From VXYL01 sp965199915 (GTDB taxonomy: Bacteria; Pseudomonadota; Gammaproteobacteria; Pseudomonadales; Azotimanducaceae): a DNA stretch of 64,000 nt. Under the pieces are notes generated by a model. That model was given only the letters and a program-made list of their open reading frames with translations, ran no database searches and had not been told where the DNA came from. Both the position numbers and the translations under genes were made by a program. The stretch spans positions 1,922,001 to 1,986,000 of the forward strand of contig OZ241348.1 of NCBI GenBank assembly GCA_965199915.1, read 5' to 3'. Below are positions 34,875 through 44,219 of the stretch, piece after piece (within the stretch, counting starts at the first letter, position 1; the number at the start of each line of letters is the position of its first letter).

Positions 34875-35012
34875 CAAAGGGTGATTTGTCGGGTATTCAA
34901 AGGGTGATTTGGCGAAAACTCAAAGGGTGATTTGGCGAAAATATAGAGGGTGAAAAAGCGAAAGATCGGAAGGTGGTTCGGCAACACGCCACAGGGCAAT
35001 TCGGCGAACACA
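34875..35012 (-). repeat. Six tandem 23-bp direct repeats upstream of the second DUF4143 ATPase
   Basis: Contiguous units: 34875-34897, 34898-34920, 34921-34943, 34944-34966, 34967-34989 and 34990-35012, on the plus strand CAAAGGGTGATTTGGCGAAA plus three bases in the best copies. Units two and three are nearly the same; the two farthest from the ATPase are the most degenerate. Read towards the ATPase each unit has TTTTCGCC, and the first array's units also contain TTTTC near their start. No spacers, so this is not a CRISPR. The array also lies just upstream of the carboxylase gene. Confidence 0.92.
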
Positions 35013-35083
35013 ACATGCAACCCCGTACCGTTCGCCCTGCCGAGAGGGTATGTTTACGCGCTTTCGCCCACGCACGAGGAACC

Positions 35084-38000
35084 ATGAAGCTGCTCATCGC
35101 CAACCGCGGCGAGATCGCCATTCGCGTCGCCCGCGCCGCGGCGGAACTGGACATCCCGGCGGTGGCCATCCACTCCGTTGACGATGCCCGCTCGCTGCAC
35201 GTTCGCAAGGCGGACGAGGCGCTGGCGTTGCCGGGTGTCGGCGCGCGCGCGTATTTGGACATGGACGCGATCCTGCGGGCGGCGGTGGAGAGCCGCTGCG
35301 ACGCGCTGCATCCCGGCTACGGCTTCTTGAGCGAGAACGCGGAGTTCGCCCGCCGCTGCGCCCGCGCCGGGGTTGCGTTCGTCGGCCCTTCGCCCGAAGC
35401 CTTGGCCCTGTTCGGCGACAAGACGCGCGCCCGGCGGTTGGCTGCGGACAACGACGTGCCGGTTGTGGCGGGCACGTCCGAACCGGCGGACTTGGAAGCC
35501 GCGCGGCGCTTCTTCGCCTCGCTGCCGGAAGGTGCCCCGATGTTGTTCAAGGCCGTCGGCGGCGGTGGCGGGCGGGGAATGCGCGTGGTGCGGACGGTGG
35601 AGGAAATCGCCGACGCCTACCAGCGCGCCCGTTCCGAAGCCAAGGCGGCGTTCGGCGTGGACGACGTGTACGTGGAGCAATTCTTGGCGAACGCGCGGCA
35701 TGTGGAAGTGCAGGTGGCGGCGGACGACGCCGGCGGCATTTGCACCTTCGGCGAACGCGACTGCACGATACAACGGCGCCACCAGAAGCTCATTGAAGTC
35801 GCTCCGGCGCCGGCGCTCTCGCCCGCGGTGCGCGATGGGATGGCGGCCGCGGCGGTGCGCCTCGCCGGCGCGGGGGACTATCGCAGTTTGGGCACGTTCG
35901 AGTTTCTCGTCTCCGGCGAGCCGCCCGCGCAACGCTTCCACTTCATGGAAGCGAACGCCCGCCTGCAAGTGGAGCACACCATCACCGAGGAAGTCACCGG
36001 CGTTGACTTGGTGCAATTGCAGCTCAGGCTGGCGCAAGGCGCCACCTTGGCGTCCTTGGGCTTCGCCGCGCCACCGGCGGTGCGCGGCCACGCCGTGCAG
36101 GCGCGCGTGAACATGGAGACCATGACCGCCGATGGCGAGACGGTGCCGTCCGGCGGCGTCCTCACCGCCTTTGACCCGCCGACCGGCCCCGGCCTGCGCA
36201 CGGACACCTTCGGGTACGCGGGCTACTCCACCAGTTCGCATTTCGATTCGCTGCTCGCGAAAGTGATCGCGCGCAGCGACGTCTCTTTTGCCGCCGCGGT
36301 GCGCAAGGCGGAGCGCGCGCTGGCGGACTTCCGCATCGAGGGCGTGGCCACCAACATCCCGTTCCTGCGCGCCATCATGCGGCGGACATTGGCGTCGCCG
36401 GTGGTTCACACGCGCCTTGTGGACGAGCACATGGCGGCGCTGGTGGCCGCCGCCGGGGAGATCGAGACCGGGCAACGCTACTTCGCCTTGGAATCCGGGC
36501 CGGCGCCCGATGCGGCCCAAGCAGGCGCGAAGCTCCGCACGGACGACCCGCTCGCGGTGCTCGAACACGGCAAGTCCGCGCCCTCGGCCACGCCGGAGGC
36601 GCAAGCGAGCGACGCGCCGGACGGCCATGTCGCCGTGGTTGCGCCGATGCAGGGCACGGTGGTGAACATCGAGGTGGAAGCGGGGCAAGAGATCGCCGCC
36701 AATACCCTCGTGCTGGTGATGGAAGCGATGAAGATGGAGCACGAGATCCGCGCTCCGGCGAGCGGCACGCTGCGGCAACTCCATGTGGCGCCCGGCGCCA
36801 CGGTGTGGGAAGGCCACGCGCTCGCCTACATTGAAGAGCGCGAAGTGCGATCCACCGACGACGCGGACGCCGAGGCGGTGGACTTGGACCGCATCCGGCC
36901 GGACTTGGCCGAGGTGCGCCAACGCCACGAGGCCACCTTGGACGCCGCGCGTCCGGACGCGGTGGCGAAGCGCCACAACACCAAACAGCGCACCGCCCGC
37001 GAGAACATCGACGATCTCTGCGACGAAGGCACCTTCGTCGAACACGGGCAACTGGTGTTGACGCCGGGCACCGGCCTGTCGCTGGAGGAAACCATCCGCA
37101 AGTTCCCGACCGACGGCATGGTCACCGGCGTCGGCGGCGTCAACGGCCACCTGTTCGGAGAGCAACGCGCCCGCGCGGTGGTGATGGCCTACGACTACAC
37201 CGTGCTGGCCGGCACCCAAGGCGCCATCAACCACCCGAAAACCGATCGCATGTTGGAGCTGGCCGAAAAATGGCGCATTCCGATGGTGTTGTTCGCCGAA
37301 GGCGGAGGCGGACGCGCCGGCACCGGCGGCCGCCGCCAAGGCCCGCCGCCGAAACCCGCGCGCGATAGCGCGAACGCGGCCACTCCCGCGGCGCGCTTCG
37401 ACGCGCCAAGCCGGCCGCTCGACACGCCCACCTTCGCGTCCATGGGACGACTCTCCGGCTTGGTGCCGATGGTGGGCATCACGTCGCGCTATTGCTTCGC
37501 CGGCAACGCCTCACTGCTCGGTTGCTGCGACGTGATCATCGCCACGCGCAACGCCAACATCGGCATGGGCGGCCCGGCGCTCATCGAAGGCGGCAACCTG
37601 GGCGTGTTCCGCCCGGAGGAGATCGGCCCGCTCGACGTGCAAACCGCAAACGGCGTGGTGGACGTGGCGGTGGAGGACGAAGCCGAGGCGGTCGCGGTGG
37701 CCAAGCGGTACCTCTCTTATTTCCAAGGCCGCGTCGCGCAGTGGGACTGCGCCGACCAGCGCCGGCTGCGCAACATCGTGCCGGAGAACCGCCTGCGCGT
37801 GTATCAAGTGCGCGAGGTCGTCCACACCCTAGCGGACACCGGCTCGGTGCTCGAACTGCGGCCGAAGTTCGGCCTCGGCATGGTGACCGCGTTGGCGCGC
37901 GTCGAAGGCCGCCCGATTGGCGTGGTGGCGAACAACCCGCAGCATCTTTCCGGCGCCATCGACAGCGACGGATCGGACAAGGCGGCGCGCTTTCTGCAGT

Positions 38001-38530
38001 TGTGCGACGCCTTCGACATTCCGGTGCTGGTGCTGTGCGACACGCCGGGCATGATGGTGGGCCCGGAAGTGGAGAAGACGGCGTTGGTGCGCCATTGCAG
38101 CCGCCTGTTCGTCACCGGCGCCAACCTCACCGTGCCGCACGTCACCATCGTGCTGCGCAAGGCCTACGGCCTCGGCGCCCAAGCGATGGCCGGCGGCAGT
38201 TTCAAGGAGCCGTTCGCCGCGGTGGCGTGGCCCACCGGCGAGTTCGGCGGCATGGGCTTGGAGGGACAGGTGAAGCTGGGCTTCCGCAACGAACTGGCGG
38301 CCATTGCGGACCCGGACGAGCGCGTGGCCCGCTACGAGGCGCTGGTGGCGGCGGCCTACCAACGCGGCAAGGCGCTGAACGCCGGCATGTCCTTCCAAGT
38401 GGACGACGTGATCGATCCGGCGGACTCCCGGCGCTGGGTGACGGCGGCTCTCGACGCGGCCGCGCCGGCCACCGAGCGGGCCGGTCTGCGGCGCGGGGAG
38501 AAGAAGCGGCGCAATGTGGACACTTGGTAG
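35084..38530 (+). CDS. Single-chain acyl-CoA carboxylase (BC-BCCP-CT fusion)
   Basis: ATG 35084 (MKLLIANRGEIAIRVARA) follows GAGGA. The 1,148-residue protein has three parts. An N-terminal biotin carboxylase holds KAVGGGGGRGMRVV and HFMEANARLQVEHTITEE. A biotinyl domain has EAMKMEH, with biotin Lys550. A C-terminal carboxyltransferase (about 620-1140) has SRYCFAGNASLLGCCDVIIA and LCDTPGMMVG. All three activities of a propionyl/long-chain acyl-CoA-type carboxylase are thus on one chain, an arrangement known for LCC-type enzymes. It does not replace the missing accC in the fatty-acid operon with certainty, but could. A low-complexity Arg/Gly/Pro insertion (GGGGRAGTGGRRQGPPPKPA) occurs in the CT part. 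Confidence 0.93.
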   Translation: MKLLIANRGEIAIRVARAAAELDIPAVAIHSVDDARSLHVRKADEALALPGVGARAYLDMDAILRAAVESRCDALHPGYGFLSENAEFARRCARAGVAFVGPSPEALALFGDKTRARRLAADNDVPVVAGTSEPADLEAARRFFASLPEGAPMLFKAVGGGGGRGMRVVRTVEEIADAYQRARSEAKAAFGVDDVYVEQFLANARHVEVQVAADDAGGICTFGERDCTIQRRHQKLIEVAPAPALSPAVRDGMAAAAVRLAGAGDYRSLGTFEFLVSGEPPAQRFHFMEANARLQVEHTITEEVTGVDLVQLQLRLAQGATLASLGFAAPPAVRGHAVQARVNMETMTADGETVPSGGVLTAFDPPTGPGLRTDTFGYAGYSTSSHFDSLLAKVIARSDVSFAAAVRKAERALADFRIEGVATNIPFLRAIMRRTLASPVVHTRLVDEHMAALVAAAGEIETGQRYFALESGPAPDAAQAGAKLRTDDPLAVLEHGKSAPSATPEAQASDAPDGHVAVVAPMQGTVVNIEVEAGQEIAANTLVLVMEAMKMEHEIRAPASGTLRQLHVAPGATVWEGHALAYIEEREVRSTDDADAEAVDLDRIRPDLAEVRQRHEATLDAARPDAVAKRHNTKQRTARENIDDLCDEGTFVEHGQLVLTPGTGLSLEETIRKFPTDGMVTGVGGVNGHLFGEQRARAVVMAYDYTVLAGTQGAINHPKTDRMLELAEKWRIPMVLFAEGGGGRAGTGGRRQGPPPKPARDSANAATPAARFDAPSRPLDTPTFASMGRLSGLVPMVGITSRYCFAGNASLLGCCDVIIATRNANIGMGGPALIEGGNLGVFRPEEIGPLDVQTANGVVDVAVEDEAEAVAVAKRYLSYFQGRVAQWDCADQRRLRNIVPENRLRVYQVREVVHTLADTGSVLELRPKFGLGMVTALARVEGRPIGVVANNPQHLSGAIDSDGSDKAARFLQLCDAFDIPVLVLCDTPGMMVGPEVEKTALVRHCSRLFVTGANLTVPHVTIVLRKAYGLGAQAMAGGSFKEPFAAVAWPTGEFGGMGLEGQVKLGFRNELAAIADPDERVARYEALVAAAYQRGKALNAGMSFQVDDVIDPADSRRWVTAALDAAAPATERAGLRRGEKKRRNVDTW

Positions 38531-38595
38531 CGTTCGAGCGGTGGCGCCGCCTCTCTTGCCCTGTCGGACGCACGCTTTTGCCTACACGCAAACGC

Positions 38596-40125
38596 ATGGG
38601 AACTCTGCTTGAACTGCTCGCCAACGGCAGCCGCGGCACGGCCATCGCGGCGCCGGCGCGCGCCGGCATCGGCTACGCCGCACTTCGCGCGCAAGTCGAA
38701 GCGGTCGGGCGGCAGTTGCGCGGCGTGGGCGTCGGCGCGGACGACCGCGTGGCCGTCGTGTTGCCGGGCGGTCCGGCGCTGGCCAGCGCCTTCGTCTGCA
38801 TGGCGCCGTGGTGCGCCACCGCGCCGCTGAACCCGGCCTACACGGCGGACGAGTTCGAGTTCCACCTCAAGGATCTGCGCGCCCGCGCGCTGGTCGTGGA
38901 GGATGGCGCGTCCGCCACTGCGGACGCGTCCGCCACTGCGGACGTCGGCGCGGCGGTGGCCGTTGCCGAAGCGGCGAACATGCCGGTGCTCCGCGTCGTC
39001 GAGGGCGATCTGGCCGGATCATTCCGGCTCCGGGGAGCGCCCGAGAGCGCCGTTCGGGAGCGGCCGCCGGAATCCATCGCCTTGATCCTCCACACCTCCG
39101 GCACCACATCGCGCCCCAAGATGGTGCCCTTGAGCCAAGCGAACTTGGCCGCTTCCGCGCGCAACATCGCCGCCACCTTGCGCTTGGCGCCTGCCGACCG
39201 CTGCCTTAACGTGATGCCCTTGTTCCACATTCACGGCTTGATGGCGCCGGTGCTCGCGAGCTTGGCGGCCGGCGGCGCCGTGGTGTGTACCCCCGGCTTC
39301 GACGCGCTGCGCTTCTTCGCTTGGCTGCGGGCGGAACGGCCCACTTGGTACAGCGCCGTGCCGACGATGCACCAAGCCATCCTGGCCCGCGCCAAACGCA
39401 ACGCGCAGATCGCGCGCGCGAGCAAGCTGCGCTTCATCCGCTCCTCCTCAGCGTCGCTGCCGCCGCAGGTGATGGGCGAGCTGGAAAGCGTTTTCGGCGC
39501 GCCGGTGATCGAGGCCTACGCCATGACCGAGGCGGCGCACCAGATGTGCTCCAATCCCCTGCCGCCGGCGCCGCGCAAGGCCGGCTCGGTGGGCCCGGCG
39601 GCAGGGCCGGAGGTGGCGATCATGAATGCCGGGGGCGCCTTGCTTGGCGCTGGCGAGGAAGGCGAGGTGGTCATCCGCGGCGAGAACGTGACCAGCGGCT
39701 ATCTTGGCAACGAGCGGGCGAACGCGGTCGCGTTTCACGGCGGTTGGTTCCGCACCGGCGATCAGGGCGTGATAGACGCGGACCGCTATCTGAAGATCAC
39801 CGGACGGCTGAAGGAGGTCATCAACCGCGGCGGCGAGAAGGTTGCGCCTTTGGAGGTGGACGAGGCACTGCTCGACCACTCGGCGGTGGAACAGGTTTGC
39901 ACCTTCGCGCTGCCGCACGCGAAACTCGGCGAGGAGGTGGCCGCGGCGGTGGTGCTGCGGGACGGCGCAACGGCCACCGAGCGCGAACTGCGGCAGTTCG
40001 TCCGCGTGCGGCTGGCGGACTTCAAGGTGCCGCGCCGCGTGGTGTTCGTGCCGGCGATTCCCAAAGGACCCACCGGCAAAGTGCAACGCATTGGCCTGGC
40101 CGCCCGGCTGGGTTTGCTCTCGTGA
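38596..40125 (+). CDS. AMP-binding acyl-CoA synthetase
   Basis: The 509-residue ligase of the ANL superfamily has LHTSGTTSRPKMVPL (P-loop-like motif A3), AYAMTEAAHQM (A5), WFRTGDQGVID (A7) and GRLKEVINRGGEKVAPLEV with the C-terminal KGPTGKVQRI lysine (A10). It adenylates a carboxylate and joins it to CoA. By overall layout it resembles short-chain or oxalate/medium-chain CoA ligases, but the substrate is not predictable. It starts 65 bases after the carboxylase and probably supplies an acyl-CoA to that pathway. Confidence 0.88.
   Translation: MGTLLELLANGSRGTAIAAPARAGIGYAALRAQVEAVGRQLRGVGVGADDRVAVVLPGGPALASAFVCMAPWCATAPLNPAYTADEFEFHLKDLRARALVVEDGASATADASATADVGAAVAVAEAANMPVLRVVEGDLAGSFRLRGAPESAVRERPPESIALILHTSGTTSRPKMVPLSQANLAASARNIAATLRLAPADRCLNVMPLFHIHGLMAPVLASLAAGGAVVCTPGFDALRFFAWLRAERPTWYSAVPTMHQAILARAKRNAQIARASKLRFIRSSSASLPPQVMGELESVFGAPVIEAYAMTEAAHQMCSNPLPPAPRKAGSVGPAAGPEVAIMNAGGALLGAGEEGEVVIRGENVTSGYLGNERANAVAFHGGWFRTGDQGVIDADRYLKITGRLKEVINRGGEKVAPLEVDEALLDHSAVEQVCTFALPHAKLGEEVAAAVVLRDGATATERELRQFVRVRLADFKVPRRVVFVPAIPKGPTGKVQRIGLAARLGLLS
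38908..38943 (+). repeat. Perfect 18-bp tandem duplication inside the acyl-CoA synthetase
   Basis: Two identical copies of GCGTCCGCCACTGCGGAC lie at 38908-38925 and 38926-38943, encoding ASATAD twice in frame. It is a microsatellite-like insertion in a surface loop of the N-terminal domain and need not disturb function. Confidence 0.9.
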
Positions 40126-40340
40126 GGATTTGCGTCCGCGAGGCTGGTGCGCCCACCTCTGGGCTATCGCCGCTCACGAGGTCGTTGAGGAGAGCTGGGA
40201 CGCGTTCCAGGAGGAAATGTTCGTACAAGGCATCAAGTTGTGCGTAGCGGGCGCAGCAGGAGTACGCGCCGAGATATCCGACGCAACGTCCATCGTTATT
40301 GAAGATCTGCCGCCCGGCCACCTCGGGCAGGCGCGCAGCG
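40126..40340. other. Intergenic region with a possible protein fragment on the minus strand
   Basis: On the minus strand the frame from about 40336 to 40136 reads as plausible protein (EVAGRQIFNNDGRCVGYLG, then ALYEHFLLERVPALLNDL) but has no convincing start and runs into the 3' end of the synthetase gene antisense. It may be a remnant of a deleted gene; it may equally be chance. Confidence 0.2.
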
Positions 40341-40823
40341 TCAACGCGGCAGCAGCTTGTCCCTCAGTTCGACTGCCAGAACATCCACAACCTCGCCGCG
40401 GTCGATGCCGTGGTCGTATGCGCATGTGCTGATGAGCGACTCCACCTCATCGGGCGGCTCGTATTTGTGCCGGACGTAGTCGAAGCACTTCTCTTGAATT
40501 TCGTAGGGGGTCCTCCCCTCGGTTTGCGGTTGTAAGAACGGGACGAGATCCTGTGCCAGCGCGGCGGCGCCGATGCGTTTGGAAATGGATCCACCCAAGC
40601 TCGTCAACTGGAGCGGGCTGCCACCGGTCAGCGTATGGGACGGCAACCGCCCAAGTATCTGTTTGATGTCGTCACGAACTTCCTTCATGAACTCTTTGAA
40701 CGAAGCCCGATCCGAATCCACCCTCCCCTTCCACAGCCCAAACGCGAAGATCGCCCCCGCAGCCACCGACAGCAGCGACAGGAAGGCGACCCAAGCCATT
40801 GGGTTGGCGAACCAATCTTTCAC
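40341..40823 (-). CDS. Small membrane-anchored protein of unknown function
   Basis: The 160-residue product has one N-terminal membrane helix (MAWVAFLSLLSVAAGAIFAF, residues about 9-28), then a charged helical stretch (RASFKEFMKEVRDDIKQILG) that may be a coiled coil and a cytoplasmic C-terminal domain. That domain contains YEIQEKCFDYVRHKYEPPDE and GEVVDVLAVELRDKLL. I do not recognise the family. It lies 18 bases after the ketopantoate reductase gene in the same direction. Confidence 0.65.
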   Translation of the reverse strand: MKDWFANPMAWVAFLSLLSVAAGAIFAFGLWKGRVDSDRASFKEFMKEVRDDIKQILGRLPSHTLTGGSPLQLTSLGGSISKRIGAAALAQDLVPFLQPQTEGRTPYEIQEKCFDYVRHKYEPPDEVESLISTCAYDHGIDRGEVVDVLAVELRDKLLPR

Positions 40824-40841
40824 GACAGATCTCTGCTGAGA

Positions 40842-41798
40842 TTAGAACACCGCCGCCGGGTTGAGCCGCCGCACGAGCGCGGCGAGCACGCCGGTGAGCG
40901 GCATGTCGACGCCGAGTTCCTCGGCGCGCGCGAGCGGTCGTTCGAACATCGCCTCCACCTCCAGCGGGCGCTGGCGCACAAACTCCACGCCGGCCGGGGG
41001 AATGTGCTTCTCGGTGGTGCCCATGAGGCGCATGGCGCGTTCGCAGGCTTCCTCGGCGTCGGCGATTGGCGGCAGGCCGGCGGCGGCCAAATCCGCGCTG
41101 GCAAGCTGCGCGATCTCGTCCATTACGCGGCGGGCGAAGTCGCGCAGCGCCGGGGTTTCCAGAAGGTAGTCGCTGTTGGCGCCGCCGGCGGCCACGGAGA
41201 GGCCGTTGAAGGGCACGTCCCAAAGCATCTTGTTCCAGCGGGCGCGCACCAGGCAGTCCGTTGGCCGCGCCGCCACCACGGTGTCGTCCCACAGCGTGAC
41301 GGCCTCGCGCACGGCGTCCGCATCATCGCCGTGGTGGCCGATCTCCAAGGCGCCGAACTCGCGGTGCATGATCCGCCCCGGTCGCGGCAACCCCACGCCA
41401 ATGAAGCCGAGGCCGCCGAAGATGCCGTAGCGGTGGAGCATCTCGGCCACCTCCGTCTCAATGCCGATGCCGTCGACGATGGCAAGCACATGAGTGTCCG
41501 GGCCGAGAAGGGGGCCGGCGAGGGCGGCTGTTTGGCCAAGGTCGCAGGATTTCAACGTGACGAGCAGCCAGTCCACGGTGCCGGCGCCGAGTTCCTCGGC
41601 GTTGTCGCCCACCGTGGGCGACGGCAGGTGCAAGTCGCCCAAATGGCTGGTGAGGTGGAAGCCGTCCCGGCGCACCGCGTCCACGTCGCCGTGCAACAGG
41701 AACCGCACATCGTGCCCCGCTTCGGCGAGGCGGGCACCGTAATAGCAGCCGACCGCGCCAGCGCCGATTACCGCGATCGTCTTTTGCTCACTTGCCAT
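40842..41798 (-). CDS. panE: 2-dehydropantoate 2-reductase family protein
   Basis: Starting at ATG 41798 (MASEQKTIAVIGAGAVGCYY) the protein has 318 residues. The N-terminal Rossmann motif GAGAVGCYYGARLAEAGHD and the later RARWNKMLWDVPFNGLS segment with the catalytic Lys are characteristic of ApbA/PanE reductases. The reaction is NADPH-dependent reduction of ketopantoate to pantoate in CoA synthesis, although members of this family often act on other 2-keto acids. Context gives no extra support for pantothenate synthesis, so the symbol is a family call. Confidence 0.8.
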   Translation of the reverse strand: MASEQKTIAVIGAGAVGCYYGARLAEAGHDVRFLLHGDVDAVRRDGFHLTSHLGDLHLPSPTVGDNAEELGAGTVDWLLVTLKSCDLGQTAALAGPLLGPDTHVLAIVDGIGIETEVAEMLHRYGIFGGLGFIGVGLPRPGRIMHREFGALEIGHHGDDADAVREAVTLWDDTVVAARPTDCLVRARWNKMLWDVPFNGLSVAAGGANSDYLLETPALRDFARRVMDEIAQLASADLAAAGLPPIADAEEACERAMRLMGTTEKHIPPAGVEFVRQRPLEVEAMFERPLARAEELGVDMPLTGVLAALVRRLNPAAVF

Positions 41799-41937
41799 GG
41801 TCGGGTGGTACAGGTTGTGAGTGTGCAATTGCGCCGTTTGCGGCGTCCGATGTCAACCCCTGTCGAAACACCGCGAACGGAAACGGCTGCAAGACCTTGT
41901 GCTAAGGTCGCCGCCACCGTCGCTCTTGGAGATCGAT

Positions 41938-43257
41938 ATGCCGGCGAAGCAACTGCGCCGATTGCGGCCGCGTTTCGCGCTTGGTGCCGTTTTTCTGCTG
42001 GCCGCGTTGGTCGGCCCTGCCACCTTTGCCGCCAACGCCGCCGACGCCGCCACCAAAGGCCGAGACTTGGCGGTGGCCGAGCCGGCGGCGGTGGGTTTCC
42101 GCGCCCAAGGCATGGACGGCCTTCGCGCCGCCATGGCCAAGCTGGTGGCGGATGGCGAACTGGCCGGCGCGGTGACCGCGGTGGCGCGGCGCGGCAAGCT
42201 CGTCCACTTCGAGGCCATTGGCAAGCAGGACCTCGCCAGCGACACGCCGCTTGCGAAGGACAGCATCTTCCGCATCCACTCCATGTCCAAGCCCATCACC
42301 GGCGTCGCGCTCATGACGTTCTTCGACGAAGGTCGCTTCGCGCTCGATGATCCGGTGAGCAAGTTCATCCCCGAACTGAAAGGGTTGCAGGTGGCGGTGG
42401 GCGAAAAGGACGGCGAACTGCTGGTCGAAGAGGCCGGCCACGAGATGACGATTCGCGAACTCGTCAGCCACACCGCCGGCCTCACCTACGGTTTCTTTTC
42501 CCAAACGCCGGTGGATCAGCGCTATCGGCGGGCGAACGTCCTCGACAACAACTCGACCTTGCGCGAGATGGTCGGCAAGTTGGCGAACATCCCGCTCTGG
42601 GCGCAGCCGGGCGCCAAGTGGCAATACAGCGTGGGCGTGGATGTGCAGGGCTACCTGGTGGAAGTGCTCGCCGGCAAGCCGTTCGACCAAGTGTTGCGCG
42701 AGCGGGTGTTCGAGCCCCTTGGCATGAAGGACACCGCGTTCTTCGTGCCGAAGGAGAAGGCGAACCGCCTTGCGACGCTGTACCGCCAAGCCGGCGGCAA
42801 ACTCGCGCCGGCGCCTTCGCCGCCGCCCTTCAAGGCGCCGAAGTTGCTGTCCGGCGGCGGCGGGCTGTTCTCCACGGCCATGGACTACATGCGCTTCTGC
42901 CAGATGTTGTTGAACGGCGGCGAGCTGGCCGGCAAGCGGGTGTTGAAGCCGGAGACCGTGCGCCTCATGCACACCAACCAATTGCCGGAAGCGGTGCCGT
43001 TCATTCATCCCGCGGTCGGCGCGCCCGGCAACACCTTCGGCATCGACTTCGCCATCGTGGAGGCGCCGAACGGCACCACCGACCACCCCCGCGCCAAGGG
43101 CGAGTACTGGTGGTACGGCATCGGCGGCACATGGTTCGGCGTTCATCCCGGCGAGGATCTCGCCATCGTCGGCATGATCCAGAACATGATGGGCCCCGGC
43201 GGACGCAAAGCGCGCCTGCAAAGCAAACGCCTGGTGTACGCAGCGCTAGCCGATTAG
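41938..43257 (+). CDS. Serine hydrolase of the beta-lactamase fold (class C/esterase-like)
   Basis: ATG 41938 (MPAKQLRRLRPRFALGAVFL) begins a signal peptide cleaved near AANA; the product has 439 residues. The active-site motif SMSK (S-x-x-K) is in RIHSMSKPITGVALM near residue 118. The second motif, usually Y-x-N/S, is in KWQYSVGVD, and HPRAKGEYWWYGIGGTWFG is near the C terminus. Such periplasmic enzymes hydrolyse esters or beta-lactams; with EstB-like features an esterase role is as likely as resistance. Confidence 0.85.
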   Translation: MPAKQLRRLRPRFALGAVFLLAALVGPATFAANAADAATKGRDLAVAEPAAVGFRAQGMDGLRAAMAKLVADGELAGAVTAVARRGKLVHFEAIGKQDLASDTPLAKDSIFRIHSMSKPITGVALMTFFDEGRFALDDPVSKFIPELKGLQVAVGEKDGELLVEEAGHEMTIRELVSHTAGLTYGFFSQTPVDQRYRRANVLDNNSTLREMVGKLANIPLWAQPGAKWQYSVGVDVQGYLVEVLAGKPFDQVLRERVFEPLGMKDTAFFVPKEKANRLATLYRQAGGKLAPAPSPPPFKAPKLLSGGGGLFSTAMDYMRFCQMLLNGGELAGKRVLKPETVRLMHTNQLPEAVPFIHPAVGAPGNTFGIDFAIVEAPNGTTDHPRAKGEYWWYGIGGTWFGVHPGEDLAIVGMIQNMMGPGGRKARLQSKRLVYAALAD

Positions 43258-43275
43258 GAGGCGAGACCCATCGCA

Positions 43276-43343
43276 AACGCGCCGAGTTTGCGTAGCAAAC
43301 TCCAACGCGCCCGGCAGGGCGCGCCGACCCAGCAGGGCGCGCC
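43276..43343 (+). repeat. Dispersed palindromic element, copy 3, with two 18-bp tail units
   Basis: It has the same arrangement as the copy at 8504: AACGCGCC, perfect palindrome GAGTTTGC-GTA-GCAAACTC (43284-43302), CAACGCGCC. Tail units follow at 43308-43325 and 43326-43343. It is located directly after a Shine-Dalgarno site (AGGAGG, 43256-43261) and at the 5' end of the alpha/beta hydrolase gene. Confidence 0.85.
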
Positions 43344-44219
43344 GACCCCTACTTCGCACAGCTATTTCTCGCAACGGTTGCGCCTGCACTATCTGGATTG
43401 GGGCAACGACGACGACGCCAACCTGCTCTTGGTGCATGGCATTCACGACCACTGCCACTCGTGGGATTGGTTGGCGCAGGCCCTGTGCCGCCGCTTTCAC
43501 GTCGTGGCGCCGGATCTGCGCGGCCACGGGGACTCCGAGTGGACGCGCGGCAGCCCGTATTCGATTCTGGAGTACGTGCAAGACATCGCCCAACTGGTTC
43601 GCCAGCGCGGCTTGGCGCCGGTACACATGGTGGCGCACTCACTGGGCGGCACCATCGCGTCGTTGTTCGCCGGCGCGTTTCCCGAAGCCGTGGCGCGGCT
43701 GGTGCTCATCGAGGGCGTGGGGCTGTATCCGCGGCCCGAAACAACGCCGGACGAGCGGCTGCGCCAGTGGATCAGCGCCAATCGCGCGCTTTCCGCCCGC
43801 GCGCCCCGCCGCTACGCAAGCGTGGAGGACGCCTACCAGCGCATGCAGCAGACCAATCCGCACCTGTCGCCGGAACAGGCGCGGCACCTCACCGTCCACG
43901 GCAGCAACAAAACGAGGACGGCACCCACACTTGGAAGTTCGACAACTACACCCGCACGCTGCGGCCGTACGACATCCCCAACGACGACGTGACGGCGCTG
44001 TGGCAGCGCATCGCCTGCCCGGTGCTGATTCTCAACTCGCGCCACGGCTATCCGCACCGCATCGGCCAGGACGGCACGCTGCGGCACTTCCAGAACGCCA
44101 CGCTGCGCGAGATCGACGCCGCCGGCCATTGGACACACCACGATCAGCTGGACACCACGTTGGCGGCCATCGAGGAGTTCTTGCCGACGCCGACGGCCGC
44201 GGCGCAGGAGGCGAGCTGA
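43288..44219 (+). pseudogene. Alpha/beta hydrolase, frameshifted
   Basis: The first frame encodes a normal alpha/beta hydrolase N-terminal half: LLLVHGIHDHCHSWDWLA, DLRGHGDSE and the nucleophile elbow VAHSLGGT. At 43909-43912 (AAAA) the frame breaks; the other frame then carries the rest (DGTHTWKFDNYTRTLRPYD to REIDAAGHWTHHDQ with the catalytic His) to TGA 44217-44219. Adding one A restores a complete protein of about 310 residues. Start codons are also problematic: the good ribosome site at 43256 is followed at the right distance by ATC, and the first usable start is a TTG inside the repeat element. The gene overlaps the TPR gene by one base (TGATG). Confidence 0.7.

Noticed and set aside
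34875..35012. CRISPR array
   Set aside because: Units are contiguous without spacers and there are no cas genes.
43905..43915. Programmed -1 ribosomal frameshifting in the alpha/beta hydrolase
   Set aside because: The site (AACAAAACG) is not a standard slippery heptamer, no stimulatory structure is evident and hydrolases of this family are not known to use it; a lost A is simpler.
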